Positions 26,136 through 35,429 of a stretch of DNA of 64,000 nt are shown here, in pieces (within the stretch, counting starts at the first letter, position 1; the number at the start of each line of letters is the position of its first letter). This stretch comes from Bacteroidaceae bacterium (GTDB taxonomy: Bacteria; Bacteroidota; Bacteroidia; Bacteroidales; Bacteroidaceae). The notes under the pieces were generated by a model. It was not told the origin of the DNA. It was given only the letters and a program-made list of their open reading frames with translations, and did not search any database. A program made the translations under genes and the position numbers. The DNA lies in contig JAFQEZ010000085.1 of NCBI GenBank assembly GCA_017398805.1, positions 1 through 64,000 of the forward strand, read 5' to 3'.

Positions 26136-27176
26136 TTATTGCAGTATTGAGACTCCGTCATAAGTAACACTCTTCAGATTTTTCATACTGATCTCTTTTA
26201 CTTTGGCCGGCAGCGGAGCATAATGCACCTCGGATGCAATGTTCTGAGCCTCATCAGAAAGGATGTACTTCAAGAGGTCAAGCGTTGCTTCGGCCTGCTC
26301 CTTTGTACGGTCGGAATAGTTCTGCTCTTTATATATGATCATCCAAGTAAATGTTGAGATAGGATATGCACCGGCAGCATCCGAATTTGTAATCGAACAA
26401 CGGGTATCGGCAGGTATTTCGCCCGAAGCTGCAGCCGAGATTGCTGCCGATGTCGGCTGGACAAACTCTCCTCGCTGATTCTCGACGCTGGCATAAGGTA
26501 TCTTTTGGGCAAAGGCATACTCCGACCCTACATAACCGATTGAATTCTTTGTCTGCTTGATCACGCCTGCCACACCGGGATTACCCTTTGCAGCCTGTCC
26601 TAACGGGAAGTTAACGGATTTGCCTGCGCCATATTCTGAAGCCCACATCGGACTTACTTTTGTGAGATAATCGGTGAATACAAACGTTGTACCCGAGCCA
26701 TCTGAACGGTATACCGGGATAATCGTCTCTGACGGAAGTTTAACACCGGGGTTGAGTGCCGCCAGACGCTCATCGTTCCACATCTTAATCCTGCCGGCAA
26801 AGATGTCTGCAATAACGTCACCAGACAGTTTCAAATCCTTGACACCATCGAGGTTGTAGGCAACAACCACAGCACCCATACAGGTCGGTACATGCACTAC
26901 GGGAGCCATCTCTGCCATCTCCTTATCCGAAAGAAAAGCATCGCTGCCTGCAAAATCGACAATCTTGTCACGCAAATTGCGTATGCCACCGCCGGAACCG
27001 ATGCCACCATATGCTACCTGATTATCACTTTTACTTGCATACTGTTCGAAAACTACATTGTAAAAAGGAAGAGGGAAGGTTGCCCCTGCTCCTGAAAGCT
27101 CAACTGTTTCGCTACCGCATGCCACTAATGACACCATAATGAATGACATCATCACAGACTTGAAAATCTTTTTCAT
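26136..27176 (-). CDS. pstS: Phosphate-binding lipoprotein
   Basis: This 346-residue protein has a lipoprotein signal peptide with lipobox LVAC (cysteine near residue 20). The phosphate-binding signatures GAGATFPLPFY near residue 30 and YRSDGSGTTFVF near residue 157 follow. It captures phosphate in the periplasm and delivers it to PstCA. It sits 29 bases after the porin gene and 9 before pstC. Confidence 0.96.
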   Translation of the reverse strand: MKKIFKSVMMSFIMVSLVACGSETVELSGAGATFPLPFYNVVFEQYASKSDNQVAYGGIGSGGGIRNLRDKIVDFAGSDAFLSDKEMAEMAPVVHVPTCMGAVVVAYNLDGVKDLKLSGDVIADIFAGRIKMWNDERLAALNPGVKLPSETIIPVYRSDGSGTTFVFTDYLTKVSPMWASEYGAGKSVNFPLGQAAKGNPGVAGVIKQTKNSIGYVGSEYAFAQKIPYASVENQRGEFVQPTSAAISAAASGEIPADTRCSITNSDAAGAYPISTFTWMIIYKEQNYSDRTKEQAEATLDLLKYILSDEAQNIASEVHYAPLPAKVKEISMKNLKSVTYDGVSILQ

Positions 27177-27205
27177 ACTAATAATATTATTGAATGTTTA
27201 TATTT

Positions 27206-28186
27206 TTAGAACCCGAAATAACAATTCACATAAGCATAGTAGCCGTTCTTTGCTCCGTCGGCCTTTGGCATTGTCATTCTGAAATTAGGAGCTATTTTTA
27301 CATATTTGCCCAATTTGAATTGTGCACCAAGGATAGCAGCCGACTCATCTTTAGAGATATTCCAGTCATCTTTAGAGTACAAGTCATCGAAACGGGCATA
27401 AAGATCAGCACTCTTTGCAATACGGGCCGAAGCAAACAGAGAGTATCCATACCGGTCGGCACCATCGGCATACGAAGCATTCCACATATGGTTATACTCT
27501 GCACCAAGCGTAAACTTCTCATGCTTGTATCCAACAAATGCGGCCAAGTTTGTAATATCCTTTTTGCCATCTTCGCCACTCTCGTTCAGACCGCCATAAA
27601 CACGAACCTGAAGACCTTTGACTGGGGTAAGAGTCATGCCCAGGCCATAATTGAGTCCATCATTCTTTTGAATCTTCTTGTAGCCCTCTCCATTCACAAT
27701 GATAGCATCTGCAGATAGCCAATCAGTGAATTTGTAGGCAACCGAAAGACCTAAATCGGCACTGCTGCCAAATTTGTACTCATCCTGGAAAGACTTCATA
27801 ACATAACGGTAGCCCCAGAATTTCTCCTGAAAGTTGAATTGGGTAGTAGAAATGAGACCACCACTGAGTGTAAGGTTTCCGATCTTCCATTGTACCTGCG
27901 CATTCTTTATATAGGCAATGCGCTGGTAGTCGTCAACGTTTGACGACTTGCCGATATCCATCACAGCCTTCACCGACACTCCTTTGCCGAAATTGTATTC
28001 ATAGCCCAGATAGCTACGCTCCAATTCAAAGCCACGGTCATCATTGTCAGCTCCAAAGCCTGTGTGGAAATTTCCAAACACCTGTACAATCGCTTTACCC
28101 TTAGGTTCCACTGTCTTGACATCCTGCGCCTGAGCGCCGATACCGATGCAGGCAAAAATACCTGCCAAGATTACTTTTGTTTTCAT
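27206..28186 (-). CDS. Phosphate-selective porin (OprO/OprP family)
   Basis: This outer-membrane porin has 326 residues from ATG 28186. The open frame extends upstream, but this start gives a clean signal peptide, MKTKVILAGIFACIGIGAQAQ without its last residue being needed for the call. The mature part consists of alternating amphipathic beta strands and ends in aromatic residues (YFGF), as required for barrel assembly. It is the first gene of the pst operon, so its product probably lets phosphate across the outer membrane. A TATTTTTG element at 28223-28216 may be its -7 box, with no clear -33. Confidence 0.85.
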   Translation of the reverse strand: MKTKVILAGIFACIGIGAQAQDVKTVEPKGKAIVQVFGNFHTGFGADNDDRGFELERSYLGYEYNFGKGVSVKAVMDIGKSSNVDDYQRIAYIKNAQVQWKIGNLTLSGGLISTTQFNFQEKFWGYRYVMKSFQDEYKFGSSADLGLSVAYKFTDWLSADAIIVNGEGYKKIQKNDGLNYGLGMTLTPVKGLQVRVYGGLNESGEDGKKDITNLAAFVGYKHEKFTLGAEYNHMWNASYADGADRYGYSLFASARIAKSADLYARFDDLYSKDDWNISKDESAAILGAQFKLGKYVKIAPNFRMTMPKADGAKNGYYAYVNCYFGF

Positions 28187-28345
28187 TTTCTTTTGTCTTC
28201 TAAAGTTTGACGCTGCAAAAATATCTGTGAAAAGTTTCAAGAATATTTCAAAAAGGTTAGACCTCTGTTAAATCTTGAGATTGGGCAAAATATTACATTT
28301 TTATTAAATCTCTTCATAAGCATTACAAGGCTCAGAAAAACGTAG

Positions 28346-28353
28346 TAATTTTG
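28346..28353 (+). promoter_or_regulatory. -7 element of the two-component operon
   Basis: TAATTTTG fits TAnnTTTG and lies 24 bases before ATG 28377. The -33 element is not evident. Confidence 0.4.
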
Positions 28354-28376
28354 CAGCACAGATATATAATTTGTAT

Positions 28377-29078
28377 ATGGTAACAGATCGTATATTGATA
28401 GTGGATGACGAGGAGACTCTATGTGAAGTCCTAAAACTGAATCTCGAGAATGAGGGGTATGATGTAGATATCGCCTTCAGTGCAGAACAAGCACTCGGAT
28501 ATAATTTAAAAGAGTATTCACTCATTCTGCTTGACATTATGATGGGCGAAATCAGCGGTATAAAGATGGCCAAGATGCTGAAAGCCGATGTTGCAACAGC
28601 CGATATTCCCATCATATTCTGCACGGCACGCGATACAGAGGATGATATGATTATGGGGCTGAACCTCGGTGCAGATGATTATATTATGAAACCTTACACC
28701 ATACGTAATGTCATAGCACGCGTCAAGAGTGTTTTGCGCCGTACAGCCAACCATAAAAACAATAATAATACACCAATAGAAAAGCCGAATCGGTTACTGG
28801 TTGATGGCTTATGTCTCGATTTGGAGTTTAAGCGCTGCACGGTAGACGGTGAGGAAGTAAAGTTGGCACGAAAAGAGTTTGAATTACTTGCATACTTGAT
28901 TCAGCATCGCGGCAAGATATGTTCGCGCGAGCAGATACTCAGCCGTGTATGGAGTGATGAAGTGGTAGTGCTCGACCGCACCATTGACGTAAATATTACC
29001 CGCTTGCGCTCAAAAATTGGAGCCTACGGATCGTATATTGTAACCCGTTCAGGCTTTGGCTATGGCTTCAGAGAGTAA
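28377..29078 (+). CDS. OmpR/PhoB-family response regulator
   Basis: This 233-residue regulator has a receiver domain with acidic pocket IVDDEE at 8-13, phospho-acceptor aspartate in LILLDIMMG near residue 52, and KPY near residue 103. A winged-helix DNA-binding domain follows (FELLAYLIQHRGKICSREQI to GFGYGFRE). ATG 28377 is preferred to TTG 28371. It diverges from the porin-pst operon and overlaps the kinase gene, so it is very likely the PhoB counterpart that activates phosphate uptake under starvation. Confidence 0.92.
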   Translation: MVTDRILIVDDEETLCEVLKLNLENEGYDVDIAFSAEQALGYNLKEYSLILLDIMMGEISGIKMAKMLKADVATADIPIIFCTARDTEDDMIMGLNLGADDYIMKPYTIRNVIARVKSVLRRTANHKNNNNTPIEKPNRLLVDGLCLDLEFKRCTVDGEEVKLARKEFELLAYLIQHRGKICSREQILSRVWSDEVVVLDRTIDVNITRLRSKIGAYGSYIVTRSGFGYGFRE

Positions 29079-30354
29079 AATATCGTTTCACAAACGGTTG
29101 TTTCTGCAACTAATCATATTCTCGTGGACAATTGTACTCTGCTTCATCGGATTCCAATATCAACGTGAGAAGGAGTATAAATCGGAGTTCCTGAATGCAC
29201 AGCTTCAACAATACAACCGTCATCTGCTCAAAACCGTTGAGGAAGGGCTGCCATATGAAGATTACATTGCTACCCATGACAAGCCTTTTGATGAGTTGCG
29301 AATATCCATTATCACTCTTTCGGGGGCAGTGGTATATGACAACATAATATCACCCGATTCGCTCGACAACCACCGAGGTCGTCCCGAAGTAGCCGATGCC
29401 CTTGCAAAGGGTGAGGGATATAATATCAGCCGACAATCGGCAAGCGACGGACGCGAGTATTTCTACTCTGCCACACGAGGCAAGAGAGTAATCGTGCGCA
29501 CAGCCATTCCATATTCAAACACCCTGCGCGACCTGCTTGAAGCAGACTGGTCATTTGTAATGGTCATGATCGCCATTAGCTTTGCAATGAGCATATTGGC
29601 ATATTTTTCCACCCGCAAGCTCGGCAAGGACATTGAACGTGTCAACAGATACGAAGCAGAGCAGGATAGGAACCGTCTCAAACGGCAGCTTACAAACAAC
29701 ATCAACCACGAACTGAAGACACCCGTTGCATCTATCCAGGTATGCCTTGAGACACTGCTTTCAGGTATAAGCCTCAGCGAAGAAAAACGACAGGAACTTA
29801 TTGGGCGATGCTATACCCACAATGAGCGTCTCCGCCGACTGCTTAACGATGTTTCACTAATCACACGGATGGAAGACGGAAGCGCCCTTATAGGCAGGGA
29901 AAAAGTCTCAATCAACGAAATAATTGATGAGGTTGCCGAGGAATTGAACGTAATGCCCGAAGAAGAGCGCCTGACGCTCCACACAAATTTCAGCGAAGAA
30001 GTTATCATAAATGGCAACCCTTCGTTAATAGGATCCATTTTCCGCAACCTCACCGAAAATGCCATAGCATATTCCGAAGGCAATAACATCTATATTTCAC
30101 TGCTCGAGAATAACACTAATATGTGCAGGATAAGATTCGAGGATGACGGCAAGGGTGTCAAGGAAGAACAACTACCCCACCTCTTTGAGCGGTTCTACCG
30201 CGTTGACAAAGGCCGTTCCCGCCAAAAAGGCGGTACAGGGTTAGGACTTGCCATAGTAAAACATGCCGTCCGGTTCCATGGAGGCAACATAACCGTTGCC
30301 AACCGACCTGGTGGAGGCCTCAGATTCGACTTTACATTGAAAAAACAGGTTTAG
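29056..30354 (+). CDS. Sensor histidine kinase (PhoR-like)
   Basis: This 432-residue membrane kinase has a first helix at about 14-34 and a second near 165-185. Between them lies a periplasmic domain of about 130 residues. The phospho-acceptor histidine is in NINHELKTPVAS near residue 218. The catalytic domain has N box NLTENAIAYS, DDGKGV and GGTGLGLAIV. The first 23 bases overlap the regulator gene. Together with the adjacent pst genes this suggests a phosphate-responsive pair; the signal itself is inferred. Confidence 0.9.
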   Translation: MAMASESKISFHKRLFLQLIIFSWTIVLCFIGFQYQREKEYKSEFLNAQLQQYNRHLLKTVEEGLPYEDYIATHDKPFDELRISIITLSGAVVYDNIISPDSLDNHRGRPEVADALAKGEGYNISRQSASDGREYFYSATRGKRVIVRTAIPYSNTLRDLLEADWSFVMVMIAISFAMSILAYFSTRKLGKDIERVNRYEAEQDRNRLKRQLTNNINHELKTPVASIQVCLETLLSGISLSEEKRQELIGRCYTHNERLRRLLNDVSLITRMEDGSALIGREKVSINEIIDEVAEELNVMPEEERLTLHTNFSEEVIINGNPSLIGSIFRNLTENAIAYSEGNNIYISLLENNTNMCRIRFEDDGKGVKEEQLPHLFERFYRVDKGRSRQKGGTGLGLAIVKHAVRFHGGNITVANRPGGGLRFDFTLKKQV

Positions 30355-30469
30355 GTCACTTACACCTCATTCTGCACTCCTTGGCATCTCAGCTGTATTA
30401 TTCAACTCATTGGCAGCAATAAGATACAAGAAACAGGCATGAGAAAACACTAATACTGGAATACCTTTA

Positions 30470-31573
30470 CTATACTCTTTCTTTAGTATCCCATTGGACT
30501 AAGATACCAGAACGGGGGAATATTGCCTGAACTGTACTGAATTCTATCTTATTATGATCAGGCACATGAGAAATTGAGTATTTAGTATTTGACAACATCG
30601 TTATCTTATCTACTTCATTGATATTTTTTACTATATCATCAAAGAAGGTAATGCTGAAATTCGTATTTCCTATTGTTGGGTTAGAGAATATACAATAGAA
30701 CTTATTATCCATGTATGCAGGATATTTACATTCCATCTTTGCTTGATAACTCACATAATTACCACCATCATTCACCTCGTTTTGGGTCAGATAGCATTTA
30801 TCAACAATTGTACTAAAACTGATACCATACTCATCCCTGATGACCTTTATAGAACCTTTATCAACAGGGTCATTATTTTCGCCTAAATAAAATTTGATAT
30901 TCAAAAGGTCAATCAAATCAGCTTCATTATCCAAATCCTTTATTTTCGCTAATAATGGTGGGTAAAGCAACTCCTCTCTAAAAAACAAAGAATTGTTTTT
31001 CATCGTATTATCCAACTCGCCACTTTTTATAGTAAAATAACACTCTAAAACAATATCTCTATCCAAGTCATCAGTCAAGAAGAAACGATTGTAGCTAAGT
31101 ATGTGGGATATAAAAATACTATTAAAATCCGTTATATTTCTTTTTATCGCTACATCATATGAGAAGTCCTTTCTAAAGATATATAGATTCTTTAGAATAT
31201 AATCAACATAGGCATCTTTGAGATGGGGGCAGAAATGACCAATACAATTCCGCATTACATCTTCTATTGCTTCTTTCTTATAAAGTTTAAGAAGTCTGTT
31301 CTCCATTTTAAGCGCATCCCAAACGACATCTTTTATATATTTGTCATGTTCTTCTTCCTCAACATCTTGTTTAACAGAATCTATTATAATGAATATAACC
31401 AATGTTGATGTTATTGCCAATACCAATTGTAAAGCCAGCTCCCAGACGTCGTAATAAAAACAAGCTAACAATATTAAAACAAAAAAACACATCAAGGTCC
31501 AAAACACCTTATGTCTATAAATCTTAAAAGCATTTTTTATTCTTTTGAATCTAGGCTCTGTACGTGTTTTCAT
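30470..31573 (-). CDS. Unknown membrane-anchored protein
   Basis: This protein has 367 residues. Two membrane helices near the N-terminus (about 24-44 and 48-68) follow a very basic head (MKTRTEPRFKRIKNAFKIYR). The remaining 300 residues are a soluble, mostly helical then beta-rich region with no motif I know. It starts 15 bases after the stop of the dipeptidase gene, so the two are probably one transcript. It is AT-rich compared with its chromosomal neighbours, which hints at transfer. No function can be given. Confidence 0.7.
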   Translation of the reverse strand: MKTRTEPRFKRIKNAFKIYRHKVFWTLMCFFVLILLACFYYDVWELALQLVLAITSTLVIFIIIDSVKQDVEEEEHDKYIKDVVWDALKMENRLLKLYKKEAIEDVMRNCIGHFCPHLKDAYVDYILKNLYIFRKDFSYDVAIKRNITDFNSIFISHILSYNRFFLTDDLDRDIVLECYFTIKSGELDNTMKNNSLFFREELLYPPLLAKIKDLDNEADLIDLLNIKFYLGENNDPVDKGSIKVIRDEYGISFSTIVDKCYLTQNEVNDGGNYVSYQAKMECKYPAYMDNKFYCIFSNPTIGNTNFSITFFDDIVKNINEVDKITMLSNTKYSISHVPDHNKIEFSTVQAIFPRSGILVQWDTKERV

Positions 31574-31588
31574 AGGTATTGAATTTAA

Positions 31589-32212
31589 TTAGAACTCTAA
31601 TAACTTATAGTTTGTTTTTGAACTCTCATCATACTGAAGCTGATAATGCCACCATTCATATGCATACGGCAACAAACCGTTATTACCGGTTATATAATAC
31701 AGAAGCATCCTGTTCTTATAACATTCTATTGACAACTTACCCTCCTTTACTAATTCTGCTTCATTTCCACTATGAGCAGTCTCTGTAAAAGAGTCATATT
31801 CTGTTCCGAAATCCAATAGTTTACCATCAACAGAAACTATCGCCAAATCAACAGCCATTCCATAGTTATGGAATCCACCTCTATACTCTGTATATGGATT
31901 CGCTATAAAACGCTCATGCGGAGTATTCTTTACCATCTCATACATCTCCTTCTGTACACTGATTGGGCGGGCTGCATCAAATACTATTAAAGACAAATCA
32001 GGACAAATCCGCTTCAAATCTTTTTGAGCATTAACTATAGCTTCTGCCAATTCAGGTTCACAGAAAGCCCCTACATTTTCTGAATAAAGGACCTTTCCTG
32101 TAAAGTTATCACAAGAAGCATATTTTATATCTATGGCTATAGATGGATCAAGATCCGAAATTTTTACAAGACCATATTCACGATATAATTTCTCTAAAGA
32201 AGAACGTTCCAT
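31589..32212 (-). CDS. D-alanyl-D-alanine dipeptidase, VanX/DdpX family (M15D)
   Basis: This 207-residue zinc peptidase has FDAARP near residue 82, GFHNYGMAVDLA near residue 117 (His and Asp zinc ligands) and EWWH near residue 188 (catalytic Glu, zinc His). The family cleaves free D-Ala-D-Ala. There is no signal peptide with this start. ATG 32212 is chosen over a start 17 codons upstream because a near-perfect promoter (32234-32263) lies within that extension. No vanH/vanA genes are near, so a role in cell-wall recycling is more likely than vancomycin resistance. Confidence 0.85.
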   Translation of the reverse strand: MERSSLEKLYREYGLVKISDLDPSIAIDIKYASCDNFTGKVLYSENVGAFCEPELAEAIVNAQKDLKRICPDLSLIVFDAARPISVQKEMYEMVKNTPHERFIANPYTEYRGGFHNYGMAVDLAIVSVDGKLLDFGTEYDSFTETAHSGNEAELVKEGKLSIECYKNRMLLYYITGNNGLLPYAYEWWHYQLQYDESSKTNYKLLEF

Positions 32213-32233
32213 AATCCAATCATATTTGTCACA

Positions 32234-32263
32234 CAAATATACAACATATTTCCACACCACCAA
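32234..32263 (-). promoter_or_regulatory. Promoter of the dipeptidase gene
   Basis: On the minus strand, TTG (32263-32261), 19 bases, TATATTTG (32241-32234). Transcription would start near 32227, which fixes the start codon at 32212. Confidence 0.7.
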
Positions 32264-32406
32264 TATATCTCATCATCAAATAGAAATCCCCATATGACAA
32301 TAATGCAGCTTTATTGCTTAACCGCAAGTGTAGCCAAGACTCCTTAAATTATTAGTATAAACCAGTAAGAAACAGTGGGATAATTGTTAGCATAAAACAG
32401 CGAGAA

Positions 32407-32619
32407 CAAGGCTTGCGACGGTTTTGTAAACAGGAGTTTAGTGAGCCTAAATGACTGTTTACAAAACTGAGCAAAACAAAGTTATTATCGGTTTAAACAA
32501 CAACGGGATTGGAGTAAAAGTGCGAGAACACGACGTGTGGCTGTTGGGGAACCGGAGTTTACTAAACGTAAATGAGGATTGCCCAATCAGCCACAACAAC
32601 ATAGTTATCGCGCTTTTAA
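32407..32619 (+). repeat. 213-bp tandem repeat unit 1 with two hairpins
   Basis: The unit recurs 250 bases on at 32657-32869. The first hairpin has a 13-bp perfect stem (GTTTTGTAAACAG at 32421-32433 with its complement at 32455-32467). The second has arms TGTGGCTG/CAGCCACA. Both loops carry GGAGTTTA...TAAATGA. No gene lies in 32264-32878; the small open frame at 32451-32633 is a by-product of the repeat. Confidence 0.9.
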
Positions 32620-32656
32620 GCACAACTGCATAATTATTAATATAAATAGGGGAGGG

Positions 32657-32869
32657 CAAGGCTTGCGACGGTTTTGAAAAAGGGAGTTTAGTAGACCTAA
32701 ATGACCTTTTTCAAAACATAGCGTAACGCAGCCACCGCCAATTCAAACAACAACGGGATTAGAGTAAAAGTGCGAGAACACGACGTGTGGCTGTTGGGGA
32801 ACCGGAGTTTACTAAACGTAAATGAGGATTGCCCAATCAGCCACAACAACACAGTTATCGCGCTTTTAA
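32657..32869 (+). repeat. 213-bp tandem repeat unit 2 with two hairpins
   Basis: Second unit. Its first stem is GTTTTGAAAAAGG (32671-32683) with CCTTTTTCAAAAC (32705-32717). It differs from unit 1 in several bases on both arms while staying perfectly paired. The second hairpin is nearly unchanged. Confidence 0.9.
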
Positions 32870-32878
32870 ATAATCACG

Positions 32879-34021
32879 TTATATTATTTCGGCATATGTT
32901 CCAAAATACCTGAACTGCTCCCCACACTCATGAAGTTCACACATGAGGGAGAGGAACTCGTCGCTGTATACGGAGGCCTCAATGTCAAAGTAGAAGCGGT
33001 ATTCGAACTCGCGCTCGGGAATTTGACGGCTCTCGAGCTTTACAAGGTTGACACCGGTTGCATTGAAGCGCGACATTATGCGGAAGAGGGTTCCGGGGCG
33101 GTTGGGGATGTTTATCATCACACTGGTACGGTCGGCACCTGAATAGATTTTAGGCTCTTTGGCAATGCATATGAAACGGGTGTAGTTGTTGTCGCGGTTC
33201 TGCACGGATGACTTTATAACCTGCATCTGATAGAGCTCGGCACAGAGACGCGAAGAGAGCGAAGCCTTGGTGGGATCACCGCCCTGGGCTACCATGCGTG
33301 CAGCTTCGGCTGTGTTCTCACACGCAATCACACGCACATTCTTCAATGTACCAAGAAACTCGGAGCACTGGTTGATTGCCTGCTGGTGTGAATAGATTTC
33401 GCGTATATCCTCGAGTTTTGCACCGGGAACACCGAGTATTGCATGGTCAACCTTGAGGCGTACCGCACGCACAATGTTAACGTTATACTCGGAGAGAAGG
33501 TCATAGATGGCATTTACCGAGCCGGCAAGGGAGTTCTCGATGGGAAGGACGCCAAACTCACACAGACCGCTGTTGACAGCCTTGAAAACACCCTCAAAAT
33601 TGCTCATGTACATGATTTCGGGGAGGTCAAAGAGGCGCTCCGATGCGAGGTGCGCATATGAGCCTTCGCAACCTGCACATGCAACGGAAGCACGCTTGGG
33701 GAACGGCTGTGGAGGAACGGAAGCGATGTTCTTGAAGTAGTTGAAGAACTCGCTGCCCTCGGAGAGCATGCGTGTCTCGTAGGACTCGCTGAGGTCGAAT
33801 ATTGTGCGGTAAAGGGTACGGCCGTAGCCCTCGAATTCGGGGCCGAGGCGCTTCGACACATTGTGCAGAACCGTGCGTGCACGCGACGGGTGGTAAACAG
33901 GAAGGTTATTCTCCTTCTTATACTTTCCTATTCCTGACACCACCTGCATACGGCGCGCAAAAAGGTCGCACATCTGTGTATCTATCTCATCTATTTCCTG
34001 ACGTAATTTATCCAAGTCCAT
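32879..34021 (-). CDS. pheA: Bifunctional chorismate mutase/prephenate dehydratase
   Basis: This 380-residue protein makes phenylpyruvate from chorismate via prephenate. Residues 1-90 are an AroQ-type chorismate mutase (LRQEIDEIDTQMCDLFARRM). Residues 105-285 are the dehydratase, with NYTRF near residue 281. A C-terminal ACT domain (SVMINIPNRPGTLFRIMSRF) senses phenylalanine; its usual ESRP reads ESRQ here. It is the last gene of the aromatic operon, 142 bases after aroA; a repeat fills that gap. Confidence 0.93.
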   Translation of the reverse strand: MDLDKLRQEIDEIDTQMCDLFARRMQVVSGIGKYKKENNLPVYHPSRARTVLHNVSKRLGPEFEGYGRTLYRTIFDLSESYETRMLSEGSEFFNYFKNIASVPPQPFPKRASVACAGCEGSYAHLASERLFDLPEIMYMSNFEGVFKAVNSGLCEFGVLPIENSLAGSVNAIYDLLSEYNVNIVRAVRLKVDHAILGVPGAKLEDIREIYSHQQAINQCSEFLGTLKNVRVIACENTAEAARMVAQGGDPTKASLSSRLCAELYQMQVIKSSVQNRDNNYTRFICIAKEPKIYSGADRTSVMINIPNRPGTLFRIMSRFNATGVNLVKLESRQIPEREFEYRFYFDIEASVYSDEFLSLMCELHECGEQFRYFGTYAEII

Positions 34022-34058
34022 AATATTTTGTTTTAATTATTTCTTCTACTATTCTTTT

Positions 34059-34158
34059 GAGATGTTTCGCTTATGCTCAACATGACAACTGCTTTATTGT
34101 CATTGCCTTTAGCCCCTTCGGGCGGCGAACTTCGTTTCTGAACGAAGTGAAGAATCTC
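34059..34158. repeat. Intergenic palindromic repeat of the genome-wide type
   Basis: GAGATGTTTCGCTTATGC at one end and GAACGAAGTGAAGAATCTC at the other resemble dispersed repeats of the kind GAGATTCTTCACTTCGTTCAG...GCGAAGAATCTC common in many bacterial genomes. It is placed between aroA and pheA. It can fold but has no coding potential. Confidence 0.55.
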
Positions 34159-34163
34159 CATAA

Positions 34164-35429
34164 TCACACCACTTTTTCAACTACTCCGCCAAGCGCCGCA
34201 AAATCCTCAAAGAAAGAGGGGTATGACTTTGCCACGCACTCAGCGCCAATTATAGTTGTTACACCTTCAACTACAGTCGACAGCACTGCCGCCGACATTG
34301 CTATGCGGTGGTCGCCGAAACTGTCCACCGGATGAGCCGCAACTGGTTTACCGCCATAAACGGTAAAGGTATCTTCACCGACGGAAGACGTTATACCGAA
34401 TGATTCAAGCACACTCTTCATTGCAGCAAGGCGGTCGCTCTCCTTGAAGCGCAGACGCCCTACATTTGTAAAAGTTGTCGTTCCCTGTGCTACAGCCGCA
34501 GCCACTGAGAGTATGGGTACAAGGTCAGGGGTATCCATGCAGTCAAGCTCTGTACCGAAAAGGTGCGAAGGCATTGCAACAACCTTGTCATCGGCTGTTT
34601 CAATGAAAGCACCCATACTGCGCAGATGGTCAATTATAGCACTGTCGCCTTGCAGCGACTCATTGTTCATTCCGCAAATTGTCAAAGGCTGTTTGCCTAT
34701 GACACCGGCAACCACCCAGAACGCCGCCGAAGACCAGTCGCCCTCGACAACCACGCGTGCCGGCATACGGTACTGTTGGTTACCTTTTATGGTGAATATA
34801 TTGTTCCTGCGCTCCACATATATTCCTGCCGTGCGCAAGGCATCTATTGTCATATCGATATACGAGGCGCTTGTAAGACCTCCTGTAACCTCAATCTCGC
34901 TGTCAACGGCAGCCAAAGGCAGAGCAAAAAGCAGACCTGTAAGATACTGCGATGAGATATTCCCCGGAAGGGTAAAATTACCGCCCAGCAATGTTCCGCT
35001 GCACGTTACCGGCAGTTCATCAGCCGAGTGACGTTCAAACGATACTCCATGCGCGGCAAGCACTTCTGTAAGTGCTTCCATAGGTCTCTGCGGCAGTTTG
35101 CCTGCACCTGTGAATGTTGCGTCAGCGCCAAGCACGGCAGCAACAGACATAAGGAAACGGAGTGTAGAGCCACTCTCGCCGCAATCGAGCATGCCGCCCT
35201 TTGTAACGTTCACAGGCTGTACATCAAAAACACCCGATGAAAAGGTAATTCTTGCTCCAAGGGCATTGAGGCAACGCATTGTTGCCATGATGTCGTCATT
35301 CACACTGTTGCACGCAATGGAGCATGGATCTGTACCCAATGCCGCACAGATGAGCAAGCGGTGAGCCTGCGATTTTGACGGTGGCAGCGTAACCTCGCCC
35401 CTCAATGTTCCGTGAACGCGCTTTTCCAT
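34164..35429 (-). CDS. aroA: 3-phosphoshikimate 1-carboxyvinyltransferase (EPSP synthase)
   Basis: This 421-residue enzyme joins shikimate-3-phosphate and PEP. Signatures: PSKSQAHR near residue 18, GESGSTLRFL near residue 83, GDWSSAAFWV near residue 229, RLRFKESDRLAAMKS near residue 334, and DSFGDHRIAMS near residue 378. The length is normal. Its start codon overlaps the last base of the aroB stop, in a tight operon. Confidence 0.96.
   Translation of the reverse strand: MEKRVHGTLRGEVTLPPSKSQAHRLLICAALGTDPCSIACNSVNDDIMATMRCLNALGARITFSSGVFDVQPVNVTKGGMLDCGESGSTLRFLMSVAAVLGADATFTGAGKLPQRPMEALTEVLAAHGVSFERHSADELPVTCSGTLLGGNFTLPGNISSQYLTGLLFALPLAAVDSEIEVTGGLTSASYIDMTIDALRTAGIYVERRNNIFTIKGNQQYRMPARVVVEGDWSSAAFWVVAGVIGKQPLTICGMNNESLQGDSAIIDHLRSMGAFIETADDKVVAMPSHLFGTELDCMDTPDLVPILSVAAAVAQGTTTFTNVGRLRFKESDRLAAMKSVLESFGITSSVGEDTFTVYGGKPVAAHPVDSFGDHRIAMSAAVLSTVVEGVTTIIGAECVAKSYPSFFEDFAALGGVVEKVV

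Noticed and set aside
32407..32869. Possible CRISPR array
   Set aside because: Only two long units occur, each with internal hairpins, and there are no short repeats with unique spacers and no cas genes.
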